NCBI RefSeq assembly: GCF_959608125.1
Contig: NZ_CAUHPG010000002.1
Span: forward strand, 105,251-169,250
Origin: an uncultured Slackia sp.
GTDB taxonomy: Bacteria; Actinomycetota; Coriobacteriia; Coriobacteriales; Eggerthellaceae
DNA: 64,000 nt
Direction of reading: 5' to 3'
Both the position numbers and the translations under genes were made by a program. Below the pieces are notes generated by a model. It made no database searches and was not told the origin of the DNA. It saw nothing but the letters and a program-made list of their open reading frames with translations. The first letter of the stretch is position 1. Every line of letters begins with the position of its first letter. This document shows positions 25,729-35,401 of the stretch, one piece after another.

Positions 25729-26622
25729 TCAAGCGCCGAATTCGCTGCGCACGCCCTCGAAGAACCCCCTGAACCCGTCCTCGAACACGCTTTCCTTCGG
25801 GCGGACGAACGAGATGTCATGCACGATCGCGTCGCCTTCTACCTCGATACGTGCAAGCGCCCCTGACGCAAGCTCGGCCGACACGCCCGCCTCGTAAACG
25901 AACGACACGCCCAACCCTTCCGCCGCGAACGCCTTGATGATCCCGATGCTCGACACCTCGACCACATCGGCGAACGACGCCAACGTGAGATTGCGCCCGC
26001 GCAAAGCGTGCTCGAGCACCGCGCGCGAGCCGGACTCCTTCTCGCGTACGATCAACGGCTCGCCGAACAGGTCTTCCATACGGCAGCGCGTTCCCGCCAG
26101 CCGATGCTCGGGCGAGCAGACGCAGACCAGCTCCTGCTCGCATAGAAGATCCCACGCGAACGCGCTCTTCTCGAAGATGCCTTCCACGAAGGCGCAGTCG
26201 ATCGACCCTTTGTCCATAAGCTCGAGCAGCTCGTCGGTACTGCGCGACGTCACCGTGACGCGAAACCGCGGATTGCGCTTCAGGGAGCGCGCCAGCGCGG
26301 GCGCCACGATGTATTCGCCCGCCGTAAGCGTGGTGCCCACGTTGAGGCACACCACCTCGTCCGACGAGACGGCGGCGATGCGGCGGCGCAGCAGGGCTTC
26401 GTCGTGCGCGAACGAAAGGAAGGCCCGCTGCAGCAGCCTTCCCTGCTCGGTGAGGCGCATGGTCTTGCCTTCGATCGATACCAGTTTGGCGCCGTAGGCC
26501 CGCTCGAGATAGGCCATATGCTGCGAGACCGCCGATTGCGTCAGGCTGAGTTCGCGGGCGGCGTGGGTGTAGTTGAGCGTACGGCACACGGCCAGAAACG
26601 TGGCGACGCGGGTATCGAGCAT
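25729..26622 (-). CDS. LysR family transcriptional regulator
   Basis: 297 residues from the ATG at 26622 (AGGAGG 5 nt upstream), exactly the usual LysR size. The N-terminal winged HTH has FLAVCRTLNYTHAARELSLT and QSAVSQHMAYLE, then a substrate-binding domain (CLNVGTTLTAGEYIVAPALA, then ELMDKGSIDCAFVEGIFEKS). It is divergent from the TDT transporter, with 192 bp between their starts, the classic arrangement in which the regulator controls the neighbour and itself. The effector is unknown, but may be an organic or sulfur-containing anion. Confidence 0.93.
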   Translation of the reverse strand: MLDTRVATFLAVCRTLNYTHAARELSLTQSAVSQHMAYLERAYGAKLVSIEGKTMRLTEQGRLLQRAFLSFAHDEALLRRRIAAVSSDEVVCLNVGTTLTAGEYIVAPALARSLKRNPRFRVTVTSRSTDELLELMDKGSIDCAFVEGIFEKSAFAWDLLCEQELVCVCSPEHRLAGTRCRMEDLFGEPLIVREKESGSRAVLEHALRGRNLTLASFADVVEVSSIGIIKAFAAEGLGVSFVYEAGVSAELASGALARIEVEGDAIVHDISFVRPKESVFEDGFRGFFEGVRSEFGA

Positions 26623-26696
26623 GGCATCCTCCTGAACGCTTTTCTCGCGGGCGCGCGACAAACGCCGAGCCGCCGCGACGCCCGCACGATAACCAT

Positions 26697-26737
26697 AAGT
26701 AAAACTATTCGTACCATTAGTAATCATAAGTTTACTT
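26697..26737. promoter_or_regulatory. Dyad in the LysR/transporter intergenic region
   Basis: AAGTAAA (26697-26703) pairs with TTTACTT (26731-26737) about 27 bp apart, with an inner ACTA/TAGT. It is AT-rich and lies in the divergent promoter region, a plausible LysR binding site. Confidence 0.5.
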
Positions 26738-26814
26738 CATCGACAGACAGGCGCAAGATAAGCCCATCGAAATAACGGCGGCGCAAAGAGCCGCCCGATT
26801 GATAAGGAGCGATC

Positions 26815-27780
26815 ATGCGAGAGTTTCTGAAGAAGGTACCTATCCCCACGGGCGGTCTCGCCCTCGGCCTCGCCGCGCTGGGCATTCTGCTCAAACCTAT
26901 GTCGACAGCGGCTTACGCGGCATGCGGCCTATGCTCCTTCGCTTTGACGATCTTGCTTGCCGCGCGTCTGCTCAGCGATTCCGCCGGCATCCGCGAGGAC
27001 TTCGAGAACCCCATCCTGGCAAGCGTGAGCGCCACCTTCCTCATGACCGCCATGCAGCTGAGCACCTATCTCGCCCCGTTCGCCCATGTTCCCGCCTTCG
27101 CGATCTGGGCCTGCGCCGTGATCGCGCACTTCGTGCTGATGGCCTGGTTCACCGTGTATCATCTGCGCGCATTCGACCTGACCAAGGTCTATCCCACCTA
27201 CTTCATCTGCTACGTGGGCATCGTCGTGGCGTCGGTGAGCTCGCCGGTCTACGGACTCGAGCGCCTGGGCTCTGCCATCTTCTGGTTCGGCTTCGTCGCC
27301 TACGCCGCGCTGCTCGTGATGGTGACCGTCCGCTATGCCAAGCATCCCGTCGAAGAAGGCGCACGTCCGCTGTTCTGTATCTATACCGCGCCCATGAGCC
27401 TTTCGCTGGCAGGCTACCTTGCTACCGAGCCCATCCCGAACCCCGTGTTCGCCTGCGTGCTCGCCGTGCTGGCCCAGCTGCTGCTGGTCGCCGTGCTCAT
27501 CCGCCTGCCGCACTTCCTGCGCCTGAAGTTCTATCCCAGCTATGCGGCCATGACCTTTCCCTTCGTGATCACCGCCACCGCGCTCGACCGCACGCTCACC
27601 ATGCTGGCGAACGCCGGAATCGTCTACCCCGCCGCCCTCCATGTGCTGGTCGGCATCGAAACCGTCCTTGCCTGCGCCATGGTCGGCTACGTGTTCGTGC
27701 GATTCCTCATGGAATTCGCCCGCATCGGCCGCAGCCTGATCGCCGAGCGTTCCTGCCGCCGCGAGCTGGCCGCCGAATAG
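26815..27780 (+). CDS. TDT-type transporter (SLAC1/TehA-like)
   Basis: 321 residues, AAGGAGCG just before the ATG. The protein has about ten hydrophobic helices and starts VPIPTGGLALGLAALGILL, the motif of the tellurite-resistance/dicarboxylate transporter family (PTGGxxLGLA). It likely moves small anions such as C4-dicarboxylates or sulfite; the substrate is not determined. The usual length is about 300-330. It is divergent from a LysR gene, which is the probable regulator, and ends before a strong terminator. Confidence 0.85.
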   Translation: MREFLKKVPIPTGGLALGLAALGILLKPMSTAAYAACGLCSFALTILLAARLLSDSAGIREDFENPILASVSATFLMTAMQLSTYLAPFAHVPAFAIWACAVIAHFVLMAWFTVYHLRAFDLTKVYPTYFICYVGIVVASVSSPVYGLERLGSAIFWFGFVAYAALLVMVTVRYAKHPVEEGARPLFCIYTAPMSLSLAGYLATEPIPNPVFACVLAVLAQLLLVAVLIRLPHFLRLKFYPSYAAMTFPFVITATALDRTLTMLANAGIVYPAALHVLVGIETVLACAMVGYVFVRFLMEFARIGRSLIAERSCRRELAAE

Positions 27781-27826
27781 AACCGCCCAAGCCTCTTCAT
27801 CCGCCCCGAAACGGCTCCCTCTTCCG

Positions 27827-27860
27827 AAACGGCCCGACGTCTTACCGCGTCGGGCCGTTT
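27827..27860 (+). terminator. Terminator after the TDT transporter
   Basis: 13-bp stem AAACGGCCCGACG (27827-27839) with its complement (27848-27860). Confidence 0.85.
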
Positions 27861-28088
27861 TGCATGCGCAGAAGGCTCCGCGAGAAGGGGCGCGTCACGA
27901 CGACGCCGAATCCCGTAACGCCTCCACGAACAAGCGCGCCGTTTCGCTGCACACGAGCGGTCGAACAACCGACCGGGATACACGCCCTTGAAAAGCGCCC
28001 CTCAGGCACACGAGAAACCGCATGGCGGACACCGCCGAGCCAAGACGGCACGGCCTCATTCCTCCCCCGCTGCGGCCGGAGGGGGTTT

Positions 28089-28295
28089 CTTGGAAAAAAA
28101 GGGGCGTCTCAGGCCATTTTTTCGAGGGTCTGCCACTCGAATGAGCAAATACGCTGCCATTCGACGGGACGAACGCAACGATATACCACATACATCATTC
28201 AACCGGGTATTAACTTGAGCCCGATAGCGGGGAATCGGCGCGGCGGCGTGCCAAACCTCGCATTTTTTGGCCTCGGAGGCCTCTTTTTTCCAAAG
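28089..28295. repeat. Dispersed inverted-repeat element, copy A
   Basis: 207 bp with two 48-bp arms that are imperfect inverted repeats of each other (28089-28136 and 28248-28295). The right arm matches copy B (43568-43615) at 46 of 48 positions. The left arms of the two copies are similar but more diverged, and the central part is not conserved. It lies in the 723-bp intergenic stretch 27781-28503 between the TDT gene and the YhgE pair, which otherwise holds terminators only. Confidence 0.8.
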
Positions 28296-28404
28296 TACGC
28301 CGCGACACGGCCGTCGGATGCAGCTGCACGGACCCCAACGCCCGCCTTTCCCGCGAAACCGAAAGTCCGCCGGCGTTGCGACGCAGCCCGCCGCTTCCCA
28401 AGCA

Positions 28405-28444
28405 TAAAAAATGGGTGCGCCCCCCCCCTGAAGAACGCACCCAT
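28405..28444 (-). terminator. Terminator after the second YhgE/Pip gene
   Basis: 9-bp stem ATGGGTGCG (28411-28419) with CGCACCCAT (28436-28444); six T follow on the minus strand. The loop holds a run of nine C (28420-28428). Confidence 0.88.
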
Positions 28445-28503
28445 CGGATACATCGGCCCCAGCATCGCGCCGAGCGCCGCCTCCACAGCGACGCGATGCA
28501 GCG

Positions 28504-30687
28504 CTACATGACCTTCGAACTTTCCACCATCTCGACGAACTTCGACACCACCTTGATCAACGGCGTGCGAAGCACCAAGCCCAGCACGATGAACGGCACC
28601 GTGAACAGCAGCAAGATGCCTATCTCGGTCCAGAAGTCGCCATTGTACACGCCGAACATGGCCGCGCGCATGGCATTGACCGCATGCGTGACAGGCAAAT
28701 ACGGGCTGAGCTCCTGCACGAACGTCGGCAGAGACTGCAGCGGATAGCTTCCTCCGCCGCCCGACACCTGGATGATCAGCAGGAACACCGAAATGGCCTT
28801 GCCGAAGTTGGCGAACGACACCACCAGCGTGTAGATGATGAACGCAAACACCAATCCCGATACCCAATAACACAACAGGTAAAGGAACGGATTCGCGGTC
28901 TGCACGCCGAGGAACACCATATTGCCCACGCTCACGCATGTGCTCTGCATGAGCGATATCAGCGCCACCACGCCGAAGCGCCCGATGAACTGCTGCCATG
29001 CGGGCACGTGGCCCATCTGGTCGAGGATGCGCTTCGAAGGCGTCACCTTAAGCGTCACCATGACCAGCAGCGCGCCGATCCACAGGGCGAGCGTCGTGTA
29101 CAGCGGAGTCATGGCCGATCCGAAGTTGTCGACCGGATACACCGCATGCCTGTCCAGCTTCACCGGCGCCGAAACCGCCTTCGCCAAGGCGGACGGATCC
29201 GAGCCGATCGCCGCGCGCAAGGCCTCGACGTCGCCGCTGGCGGCCGCCTCGGCGATGCGGGCGCCCGCGTCATGCATGCGCTGCGCCGACGACGACAAAT
29301 CCGACGCTGCCGCATCGAGCTTCTGTTTGGCGTCGCCGATGCCCGAAGACACCGAACCCGCCGCACCCGACAGATCGGACGCCGTGGCGTCAAGCGTCGC
29401 CGCCGTGGAAGAGAACGTCGCGCTCGCCTCGCCGACGGTGTCGGACAGAGCCTCCATGTCGGGCTTGAGCTGCGTGTCGTAATCGGCCTTGGCGCCGCTC
29501 AGCGCATCCTTCGCCTGCTGTGCAAGACCCTTGATTTCATCGCGCTTGGCCTGCGTGTTCGTGCGGCCCGCCTCGATATCGGCCGCCGCCGAATTAAGCG
29601 AATCGCGCAACTGCTCCTGCAACGCGATCGAAGCGTTCAGGCGCGCCGTCATAGTATCCACCGCCGATTGCGCCGCGCTCGGCAAAAGGGGCTTAAGCGA
29701 TTCGAGGTGTTCGATGATATTGCGATAATCGCCGATCTGACCGTCGACCCTCGAAGCGGCCGAAGTCAATTGCGAAGCCGACGAAGACGCCAACGACGAC
29801 GCCGAATCGAACGCGGCGTCCACCGAATCGACCACCGCGCCGTAGCTTGCGGCGCTCTGTTCGATAGCCGTCGAAAGCGCCGAAGCCGACGTGCCGATGG
29901 CGTCGCCGACATCGCCCGCAGCCGCCTTGATATCCGACACCGAATCCTTCACGCCGTCGGCCTCGTTTTTGACCTGACCGAGCAGCGCCGCCGAATCGTC
30001 GACGAGGCTTTGAGCCGACCCCAGCACCGACGAATACATGGTCAGCACCGAAGACGCCTTGTCCATGGTGGAGCCCACGTTGTCGATATGCACGGCCAGC
30101 TCGCCGATGCGTCCGCCCATGTCGGAATTCTCCGCATAGTCGGCGAGCGTGGTGGCGATTCCCAGCGCTACCTCCGAAAGCGTCTCCGCGAACACGGTGT
30201 TCACCTGGGCCGATACGCCGTCGGCACCCTGATCGGTCACCTTCGGCGCGATCGCGTTCTTCTTCTCATTGGTGTAGTAGGTGATCTTGGCGTGCTCGAC
30301 GTCGTCGGAGTAGAACGTCATCATGTCGCGGCTGAAGCTCGAAGGAATCACCACCGCCGCGTAATAGCGACCCGATCGGGCGCCGTCGATGGCGTCCTCT
30401 TCGTCGGTGATCGTCCACTTCAGCTGGTCGTTGGCGCGCAATGCCGAAACCACCTGTTCGCCGACGTTTATCTCCAGCGGCACCAGGTCGCTTTTGTACC
30501 CTTCGTCGGAATTCGCTACGGCCACCTTGAGGTTGCCCGTGTTGTCGAACACATTCCAGCACGCGATCAGGTTGTACCACGAAAACAGCGACGGTATGGC
30601 CACCAGGCCCAACACGATGATCACCGTGATCACGTTATGGCCGAGTCGCTTCAGGTCGCCCGTAAAAAGGCGCCAGATATTTCTCAT
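28504..30687 (-). CDS. YhgE/Pip family membrane protein (second copy)
   Basis: 727 residues. N-terminal TM (VITVIIVLGLVAIPSLFSWY), an outer part with NTGNLKVAVANSDEGYKSDL (the YhgE N-terminal block) and a long Ser/Ala/Asp-rich coiled region (about 190-470), then five or six C-terminal helices (VSFANFGKAISVFLLIIQVS). AAAGGAG precedes the ATG. The start overlaps the stop of the upstream 880-residue homologue (ATGA). Such proteins resemble ABC-2-type permeases and the EsaA/Pip phage-infection proteins; their biochemical role is not known. Confidence 0.85.
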   Translation of the reverse strand: MRNIWRLFTGDLKRLGHNVITVIIVLGLVAIPSLFSWYNLIACWNVFDNTGNLKVAVANSDEGYKSDLVPLEINVGEQVVSALRANDQLKWTITDEEDAIDGARSGRYYAAVVIPSSFSRDMMTFYSDDVEHAKITYYTNEKKNAIAPKVTDQGADGVSAQVNTVFAETLSEVALGIATTLADYAENSDMGGRIGELAVHIDNVGSTMDKASSVLTMYSSVLGSAQSLVDDSAALLGQVKNEADGVKDSVSDIKAAAGDVGDAIGTSASALSTAIEQSAASYGAVVDSVDAAFDSASSLASSSASQLTSAASRVDGQIGDYRNIIEHLESLKPLLPSAAQSAVDTMTARLNASIALQEQLRDSLNSAAADIEAGRTNTQAKRDEIKGLAQQAKDALSGAKADYDTQLKPDMEALSDTVGEASATFSSTAATLDATASDLSGAAGSVSSGIGDAKQKLDAAASDLSSSAQRMHDAGARIAEAAASGDVEALRAAIGSDPSALAKAVSAPVKLDRHAVYPVDNFGSAMTPLYTTLALWIGALLVMVTLKVTPSKRILDQMGHVPAWQQFIGRFGVVALISLMQSTCVSVGNMVFLGVQTANPFLYLLCYWVSGLVFAFIIYTLVVSFANFGKAISVFLLIIQVSGGGGSYPLQSLPTFVQELSPYLPVTHAVNAMRAAMFGVYNGDFWTEIGILLLFTVPFIVLGLVLRTPLIKVVSKFVEMVESSKVM

Positions 30688-33326
30688 CGCCGGCTCCTTT
30701 CATCATCGGACATACGTCGACCGCCCGCATAGGCCGAGGCGCGCACTCGAACATCGCCCCCGCATCCCGCAGGCGCATCGCATGCGCACACGTCGTTGCG
30801 GCTGGCGTACAGCGAACGCACCTCTTCGTCGCTCATGGCCTCGAGCGACACCTGGCGCTCGAGGCTGTCGCGCAGATATTCCACGACCACGAGGAAAGCG
30901 ATGATCGCCACGATCCACACGAGCCATGCCGTGAGCATGACCACCTTCTCGGTCTCGGTGATGGCGAACACGAGCGTCACCACCACGGGCACCAGGATGC
31001 CTACGACCACCGCACCCCGCTTGAACTTCGGATACAGCTTCATGAAACGCGCCGCACGGGCGGCGATGGCGCTGCGGTATTCCTCACGGTCGGAAAGCAC
31101 GCGGATGAGCTGCGCCATGCGGTAACGGCGCTCGGGCAGCTGCACGGGCTCGCCGTTGATGATGTCGCTTTCCTCGATCTGGTGCGCGAACAGATGGTTC
31201 AAATTCGCCAAATACGGACGCGCCACCAGACCTGCCGTCAAAAACACCGCCAGGAACAACAGCAGCATGCCGACGCTTTGCAGCCACGCGCCGTCATAGA
31301 AGCCGCACGTGGTTTCGCGAATGGCGTTGATGCCGTAGGTGAACGGGAATACCGGGTAGACCGTCTGGAAAAAGCTCGGCGTCATTTCGATCGGATACAG
31401 ACCCGTGGCGCCTGGGATCTGGACGAACACCAAGATCACGCAGATCGCCTTGCCGATGTGCTGAAGCGTGGTAGCAAGCGTGTATTGGACAGCAAGGTAT
31501 GCCAACGAGCAGATCGCCGCGGTCAGGAAGAATGCAGGCACGTTGATCGCCTGCACCCCTATGACCAGGCATCCCGCACAGCACACGATCGATTGCAGAA
31601 CCACCATGACCGCCAGCAGCATCTCGCGGCCCAGGAAACGCTGACCGATCGTAAGGTTGGGGATGCCCTCGTCGTCCACCTCGTTGCGCATGATCACCAA
31701 CAGCATGAACACGCCGATCCACAACGTGAGATTGATGAACAGCGGCGCCATAGCCGAGCCATACGAATTAAGGGGATAGAGGTTCTCGGTCTGCACCTGG
31801 GTGGGAGACTGCATGAACTCGGCGACCTTGGATGCATCGATGCGACCGTCGTCGAAGAGCGCAGCCACCGAACCCGAAGACCCCAACGCGGCCACGTCGG
31901 TCTTGACCGTCTCGAAATCGGCCTGCAAGTCGGCCAGCAGCGAATCGGTCTGGGACAAAGCATCGACCGATGAAGAGAGCGTGGCCTTCAGCTGATCGAG
32001 CACGCCGATGCCCTGGTCCACCAGGAGCGTCTGGTTGGAAACCGCCGAGCCGAAGCCGCTCGTAGCCGCGACGATCCGCGTCAGACCGTCGCTTGCCTGG
32101 GGAATGGCGGTGTTGGAGAGCGTGGCACGATAGCCGTCCACGTTGGTCAGCGTCTGCTGAACGGCCGTGTTCACAGAACCCGCCGCGTCGCCCACCGACG
32201 ATGCGGTTCCCGACACGCCGGCGGAAAGGTCGCGCAGCGCGCCCAGCGTCGCATTCGCCTCGGCGTTGCGCTCCTCGAGCGACGTCACCACGACATCGAT
32301 ACTGCCGGACGCGGCGCTATCGCCCGGAAGCGCCTGCTGGATTTCGCGCAGAAGGGCGATGATGCGGGCGTTTTCGTCCACCACGGCCTGGGCGCGGCCC
32401 ACGGCGGCGTCCACGTGGCCCGTCGCGGCGACGATGCCCGACGTGGTCTGTCCTATAGCCTCGTTCGTCTTTGACGAGGCCTGGGAAAGCAACACGGACC
32501 CGTGATCGAGCACGCCGCCCACGTTGCCGGAAAACGTGACGATTCCCCTGTTCACGTCTCCTGCAAGCTCGGACACTTGGCCGAGCCCTTTGCCCAAAAG
32601 CACGACCTGCGCCTTTACATCTTCGAGAGCTTTTTGGGCGGCGGCGGTCTTCTCGACGGCTTCGTCGGCCGCCGTCGCCAGATTGCTCAGCGAATCGCGA
32701 GCCAATGCGATGTCGGCCGCGGCTTCGTCCAGACGAACGACCGCATTGCCGCGCGTGGTCTCGAAATCGGCGTCGGCCTCCTTCATAGCCTCGTCGATCG
32801 CATAGACGACCGTCGAGCTGATGGTCGATACGAAGGTGTCGTTAATGGTGTTGTCGAGGGTGGTGGCACCGGTGTCGGTGATCTTCGGCGCAACGGGCCC
32901 CGCCTTCTCGTTCACGTAATATTCCAGCTCAGGCTGCTGAAAATCGCCTGAAAGAAGCGTGGTCACATCGGAGCTGAAATCCTCGGGAATGATAAAAGCC
33001 GCGTAGGCCTCGCCCGATTCGACTTCGCGCATGGCCTCGTCGCGGTCGACGAAATGCCACCCCAGCTGCTTATTCTCTTTCAGCTGTTCGACCACTTGAT
33101 CGCCCAGATCCAAATCTCCGAGCGCTTCGTCGCTTGCACCTGCGTCTTCGTTGACCACGCACACGCGCAGGTTTCCCGTATTATCGTACGGGTCCCAAAA
33201 ACCTATGACGTTGAACCAGGTGTACAGGGAAGGCAGCACGATGAGAAACAGCGCCACGAGCCAGGCCGCAGGCGTTTTCGCGATGCGTTTCACGTCGCGC
33301 ACGAACACGCGCAGGATGTTGCCCAC
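30684..33326 (-). CDS. YhgE/Pip family membrane protein (first copy)
   Basis: 880 residues from a GTG at 33326, chosen for AAGGAGGAG 3-4 nt upstream. It has the same plan as the next gene: TM1 (AAWLVALFLIVLPSLYTWFN), the NTGNLRVCVVNEDAGASDEA block, a long coiled, Ser/Ala-rich middle, and a C-terminal membrane domain with IGKAICVILVFVQIPGATGL. It carries an extra C-terminal part with two more helices (AVVVGILVPVVVTLVFAITE, then WLVWIVAIIAFLVVVEYL). The two genes overlap by 4 bp, so they are coupled and may form a heteromer. Role unknown. Confidence 0.85.
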   Translation of the reverse strand: MGNILRVFVRDVKRIAKTPAAWLVALFLIVLPSLYTWFNVIGFWDPYDNTGNLRVCVVNEDAGASDEALGDLDLGDQVVEQLKENKQLGWHFVDRDEAMREVESGEAYAAFIIPEDFSSDVTTLLSGDFQQPELEYYVNEKAGPVAPKITDTGATTLDNTINDTFVSTISSTVVYAIDEAMKEADADFETTRGNAVVRLDEAAADIALARDSLSNLATAADEAVEKTAAAQKALEDVKAQVVLLGKGLGQVSELAGDVNRGIVTFSGNVGGVLDHGSVLLSQASSKTNEAIGQTTSGIVAATGHVDAAVGRAQAVVDENARIIALLREIQQALPGDSAASGSIDVVVTSLEERNAEANATLGALRDLSAGVSGTASSVGDAAGSVNTAVQQTLTNVDGYRATLSNTAIPQASDGLTRIVAATSGFGSAVSNQTLLVDQGIGVLDQLKATLSSSVDALSQTDSLLADLQADFETVKTDVAALGSSGSVAALFDDGRIDASKVAEFMQSPTQVQTENLYPLNSYGSAMAPLFINLTLWIGVFMLLVIMRNEVDDEGIPNLTIGQRFLGREMLLAVMVVLQSIVCCAGCLVIGVQAINVPAFFLTAAICSLAYLAVQYTLATTLQHIGKAICVILVFVQIPGATGLYPIEMTPSFFQTVYPVFPFTYGINAIRETTCGFYDGAWLQSVGMLLLFLAVFLTAGLVARPYLANLNHLFAHQIEESDIINGEPVQLPERRYRMAQLIRVLSDREEYRSAIAARAARFMKLYPKFKRGAVVVGILVPVVVTLVFAITETEKVVMLTAWLVWIVAIIAFLVVVEYLRDSLERQVSLEAMSDEEVRSLYASRNDVCACDAPAGCGGDVRVRASAYAGGRRMSDDERSRR

Positions 33327-33507
33327 TCGCTCCTCCTTTGCCAAGATAATCAACATTTGTACAGAAAGCTGATTCTACTTGCAGGGGACGCGTGGAAAGG
33401 AGCGGACGACCCCTGTCACACAATTGTTACCGATTTCAAGAGAAGCGACAATGCGCAGGACGTACGGGGAAGGAAAACGGGGCCGGCATCGCGTAGCGAG
33501 GCGGCGC

Positions 33508-34395
33508 TTAGGTCCGGTCGAAACGCAGCTCGATAGACAAGACGTCGCCTTCGAGGCGCGCGGAAGCCGATCCGCCCATGCGCTCGCACAGCTGCGCCAC
33601 GATGGCAAGCCCGAGTCCCGACCCGCCGCCCGCACGCGATGTGTCGGCACGATAGAATCGACCGAACAGACACGCGGGTTCGATCGAGGCGGCATCGACG
33701 ACGCGATTCGATATCGTGACCGTCGAGGCGCGCTGGACGATGCAGGGCGCGGCCGCGCCGTGACGAAGAGCGTTCGAGAGCACGTTGGAAAACACGCGCG
33801 CAAGCGATTCAGCATCGGCGGAAACGCACGCCGTCTCGCTCTCGAAATCGAGCTTGGGCGTCCATCCCTTTTCGACGAACTGCGGATACATGCCCGCAAG
33901 CACATCGGCCACGGCGGAAAACAAACAGACGGGCCCCGCGGAAAGCGGGCTTTGCGGATCGGACGCCTTCGCATATTCGAACAGGTCGTCGGTCAAAGCA
34001 CGCATGGCGGCAAGGCGGTCTTGCGCTGCGGCCAGGCACCGCGCGCGCTCGATATCGCTGCTTGCACGCTCGCAAAGCTGCAGATAGCCCTGGGCGCCGG
34101 CCAACGGCGTGCGGATATCATGCGAAAGCGAAGCCAGATCCTGACGGAACGCCTCTTCGCGGCGGTCCCGCTCGATCCGCGCATCGCGCTGAGCATCAAG
34201 CTCGGCATTGACGGCCTTCGCTATCCCCGATATACCGCGCGTCGAAAATTCGACGGAGATGCGCTCGTTGCTCCCCCGCTCGCGTTCGGCGAGAAACCGC
34301 GCCACCGAACGCAGCTCGCGCTCATAGCTTACAACGACGAACGACAGCACGAATGCCGCCAATACGGCGGCAAACGCGACGACGACCGAAACCAT
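33508..34395 (-). CDS. Sensor histidine kinase
   Basis: 295 residues from the ATG at 34395 (AGAGGTGG upstream). One N-terminal membrane helix (VSVVVAFAAVLAAFVLSFVV) is followed by a HAMP-like stretch, an H-box with LASLSHDIRTPLAGAQGYLQ, an N-box NVLSNALRHG and the G-box GGGSGLGLAIVAQL. It has no extracellular sensor domain, so it probably senses in the membrane or through the ABC transporter next to it, as in bacitracin-type systems. Its partner response regulator lies four genes upstream in the same run. Confidence 0.92.
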   Translation of the reverse strand: MVSVVVAFAAVLAAFVLSFVVVSYERELRSVARFLAERERGSNERISVEFSTRGISGIAKAVNAELDAQRDARIERDRREEAFRQDLASLSHDIRTPLAGAQGYLQLCERASSDIERARCLAAAQDRLAAMRALTDDLFEYAKASDPQSPLSAGPVCLFSAVADVLAGMYPQFVEKGWTPKLDFESETACVSADAESLARVFSNVLSNALRHGAAAPCIVQRASTVTISNRVVDAASIEPACLFGRFYRADTSRAGGGSGLGLAIVAQLCERMGGSASARLEGDVLSIELRFDRT

Positions 34396-34615
34396 GATGC
34401 GCCACCTCTCTTTCTCTTGAATACGCGCGAAGCGGCCTCGTACGCCCGAGGCCGCGAAACTCCAATGACGATATGCCCGCCTGAAACGCCGCGCGCCTTC
34501 GACCGAGCGACAGGCGATTAGCGCGGCGCTCGACCGCCCGAACGCAAAAGCCGCAAGGCGCATCCGTTGCAGCGTCTGTGCGCGCCGCGCATGAGGCGGC
34601 GCGCGGTGCAGACGA

Positions 34616-35401
34616 TCAGCCCAAGCTGCGACGACGCATCACGAGCACGCACAACGCGCCGACGACGAGAATCGTCCCGACGGTCTGCGCATACGAAAGC
34701 GGATCGCAGATGCCGCCCGCCCCGAGCGTCGACACGTCGGCCGCAAGATAGCCGTCGAGACAATCGCGAATAACGGCCGGCATTCCGGGAACGTTGGCCA
34801 AGACGAACATCGTCAGATTCTCCGCTCCCCCGCCGCCGAAGAACAACGCCGCGATCACACCCGCCACTTCGCTTTTCGTCACGAACACGATCAAGACGGT
34901 CAGCACGGCGTAAGCCGTCACGCACAGGATCACCTGGGTCAGCCACTGGAAGAAATCCCCGATCGAAGGAAGCGCCGGGGCCACGCCCGCGATGCGCACG
35001 CCCGTCTCGGTGACCACGACGCCCACCACGGTCATCGCCGCAGACAGCAACACGCACAATGCCACGAACGCAAGCGCATAGGACGCTCTGCCGCCGCGCG
35101 CCTGGATCATGTTCTTCACGTAGCCGTGTTTGAAGAACTCCGACGCCATCGATGCCATGAAAATCGAGAAGAGCATGGCGATGAGCGACCCGCCGACGAA
35201 CGACGAACCCCACAGCGCCAATGACGGAACGCCGTCGTGGATGCCGACGACGATGCCCAGCTCGGTGAACCATGGCACGTGCAGATGCATCCAGATGGCA
35301 GCCGCTTCGAACGCGCACATGCACGCGAACACGATTCCGAACACCGCCGCATAACGCGATCTGATCACATAGCGTATCTGCGCCCTCATCATGCTAAGCA
35401 C
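34616..35401 (-). CDS. ABC-2 type transporter permease
   Basis: 261 residues from a GTG at 35401 that overlaps the stop of the ATPase gene by 8 bp; GGGGGCGG lies about 7 nt upstream. An ATG at residue 5 is an alternative. Six hydrophobic segments: an N-terminal helix (YAAVFGIVFACMCAFEAAAI), VGGSLIAMLFSIFMASMASE, and further helices up to ILVVGALCVLVMRRRS, the ABC-2 fold. It likely exports a small peptide or lipid-like molecule with the ATPase. The position between ATPase and sensor kinase suggests self-protection or envelope stress. Confidence 0.85.
   Translation of the reverse strand: MLSMMRAQIRYVIRSRYAAVFGIVFACMCAFEAAAIWMHLHVPWFTELGIVVGIHDGVPSLALWGSSFVGGSLIAMLFSIFMASMASEFFKHGYVKNMIQARGGRASYALAFVALCVLLSAAMTVVGVVVTETGVRIAGVAPALPSIGDFFQWLTQVILCVTAYAVLTVLIVFVTKSEVAGVIAALFFGGGGAENLTMFVLANVPGMPAVIRDCLDGYLAADVSTLGAGGICDPLSYAQTVGTILVVGALCVLVMRRRSLG

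Noticed and set aside
34518..35324. Minus-strand frame of 268 codons overlapping the ABC permease
   Set aside because: It lies in another frame of the permease gene, is very Arg rich and has no membrane pattern.
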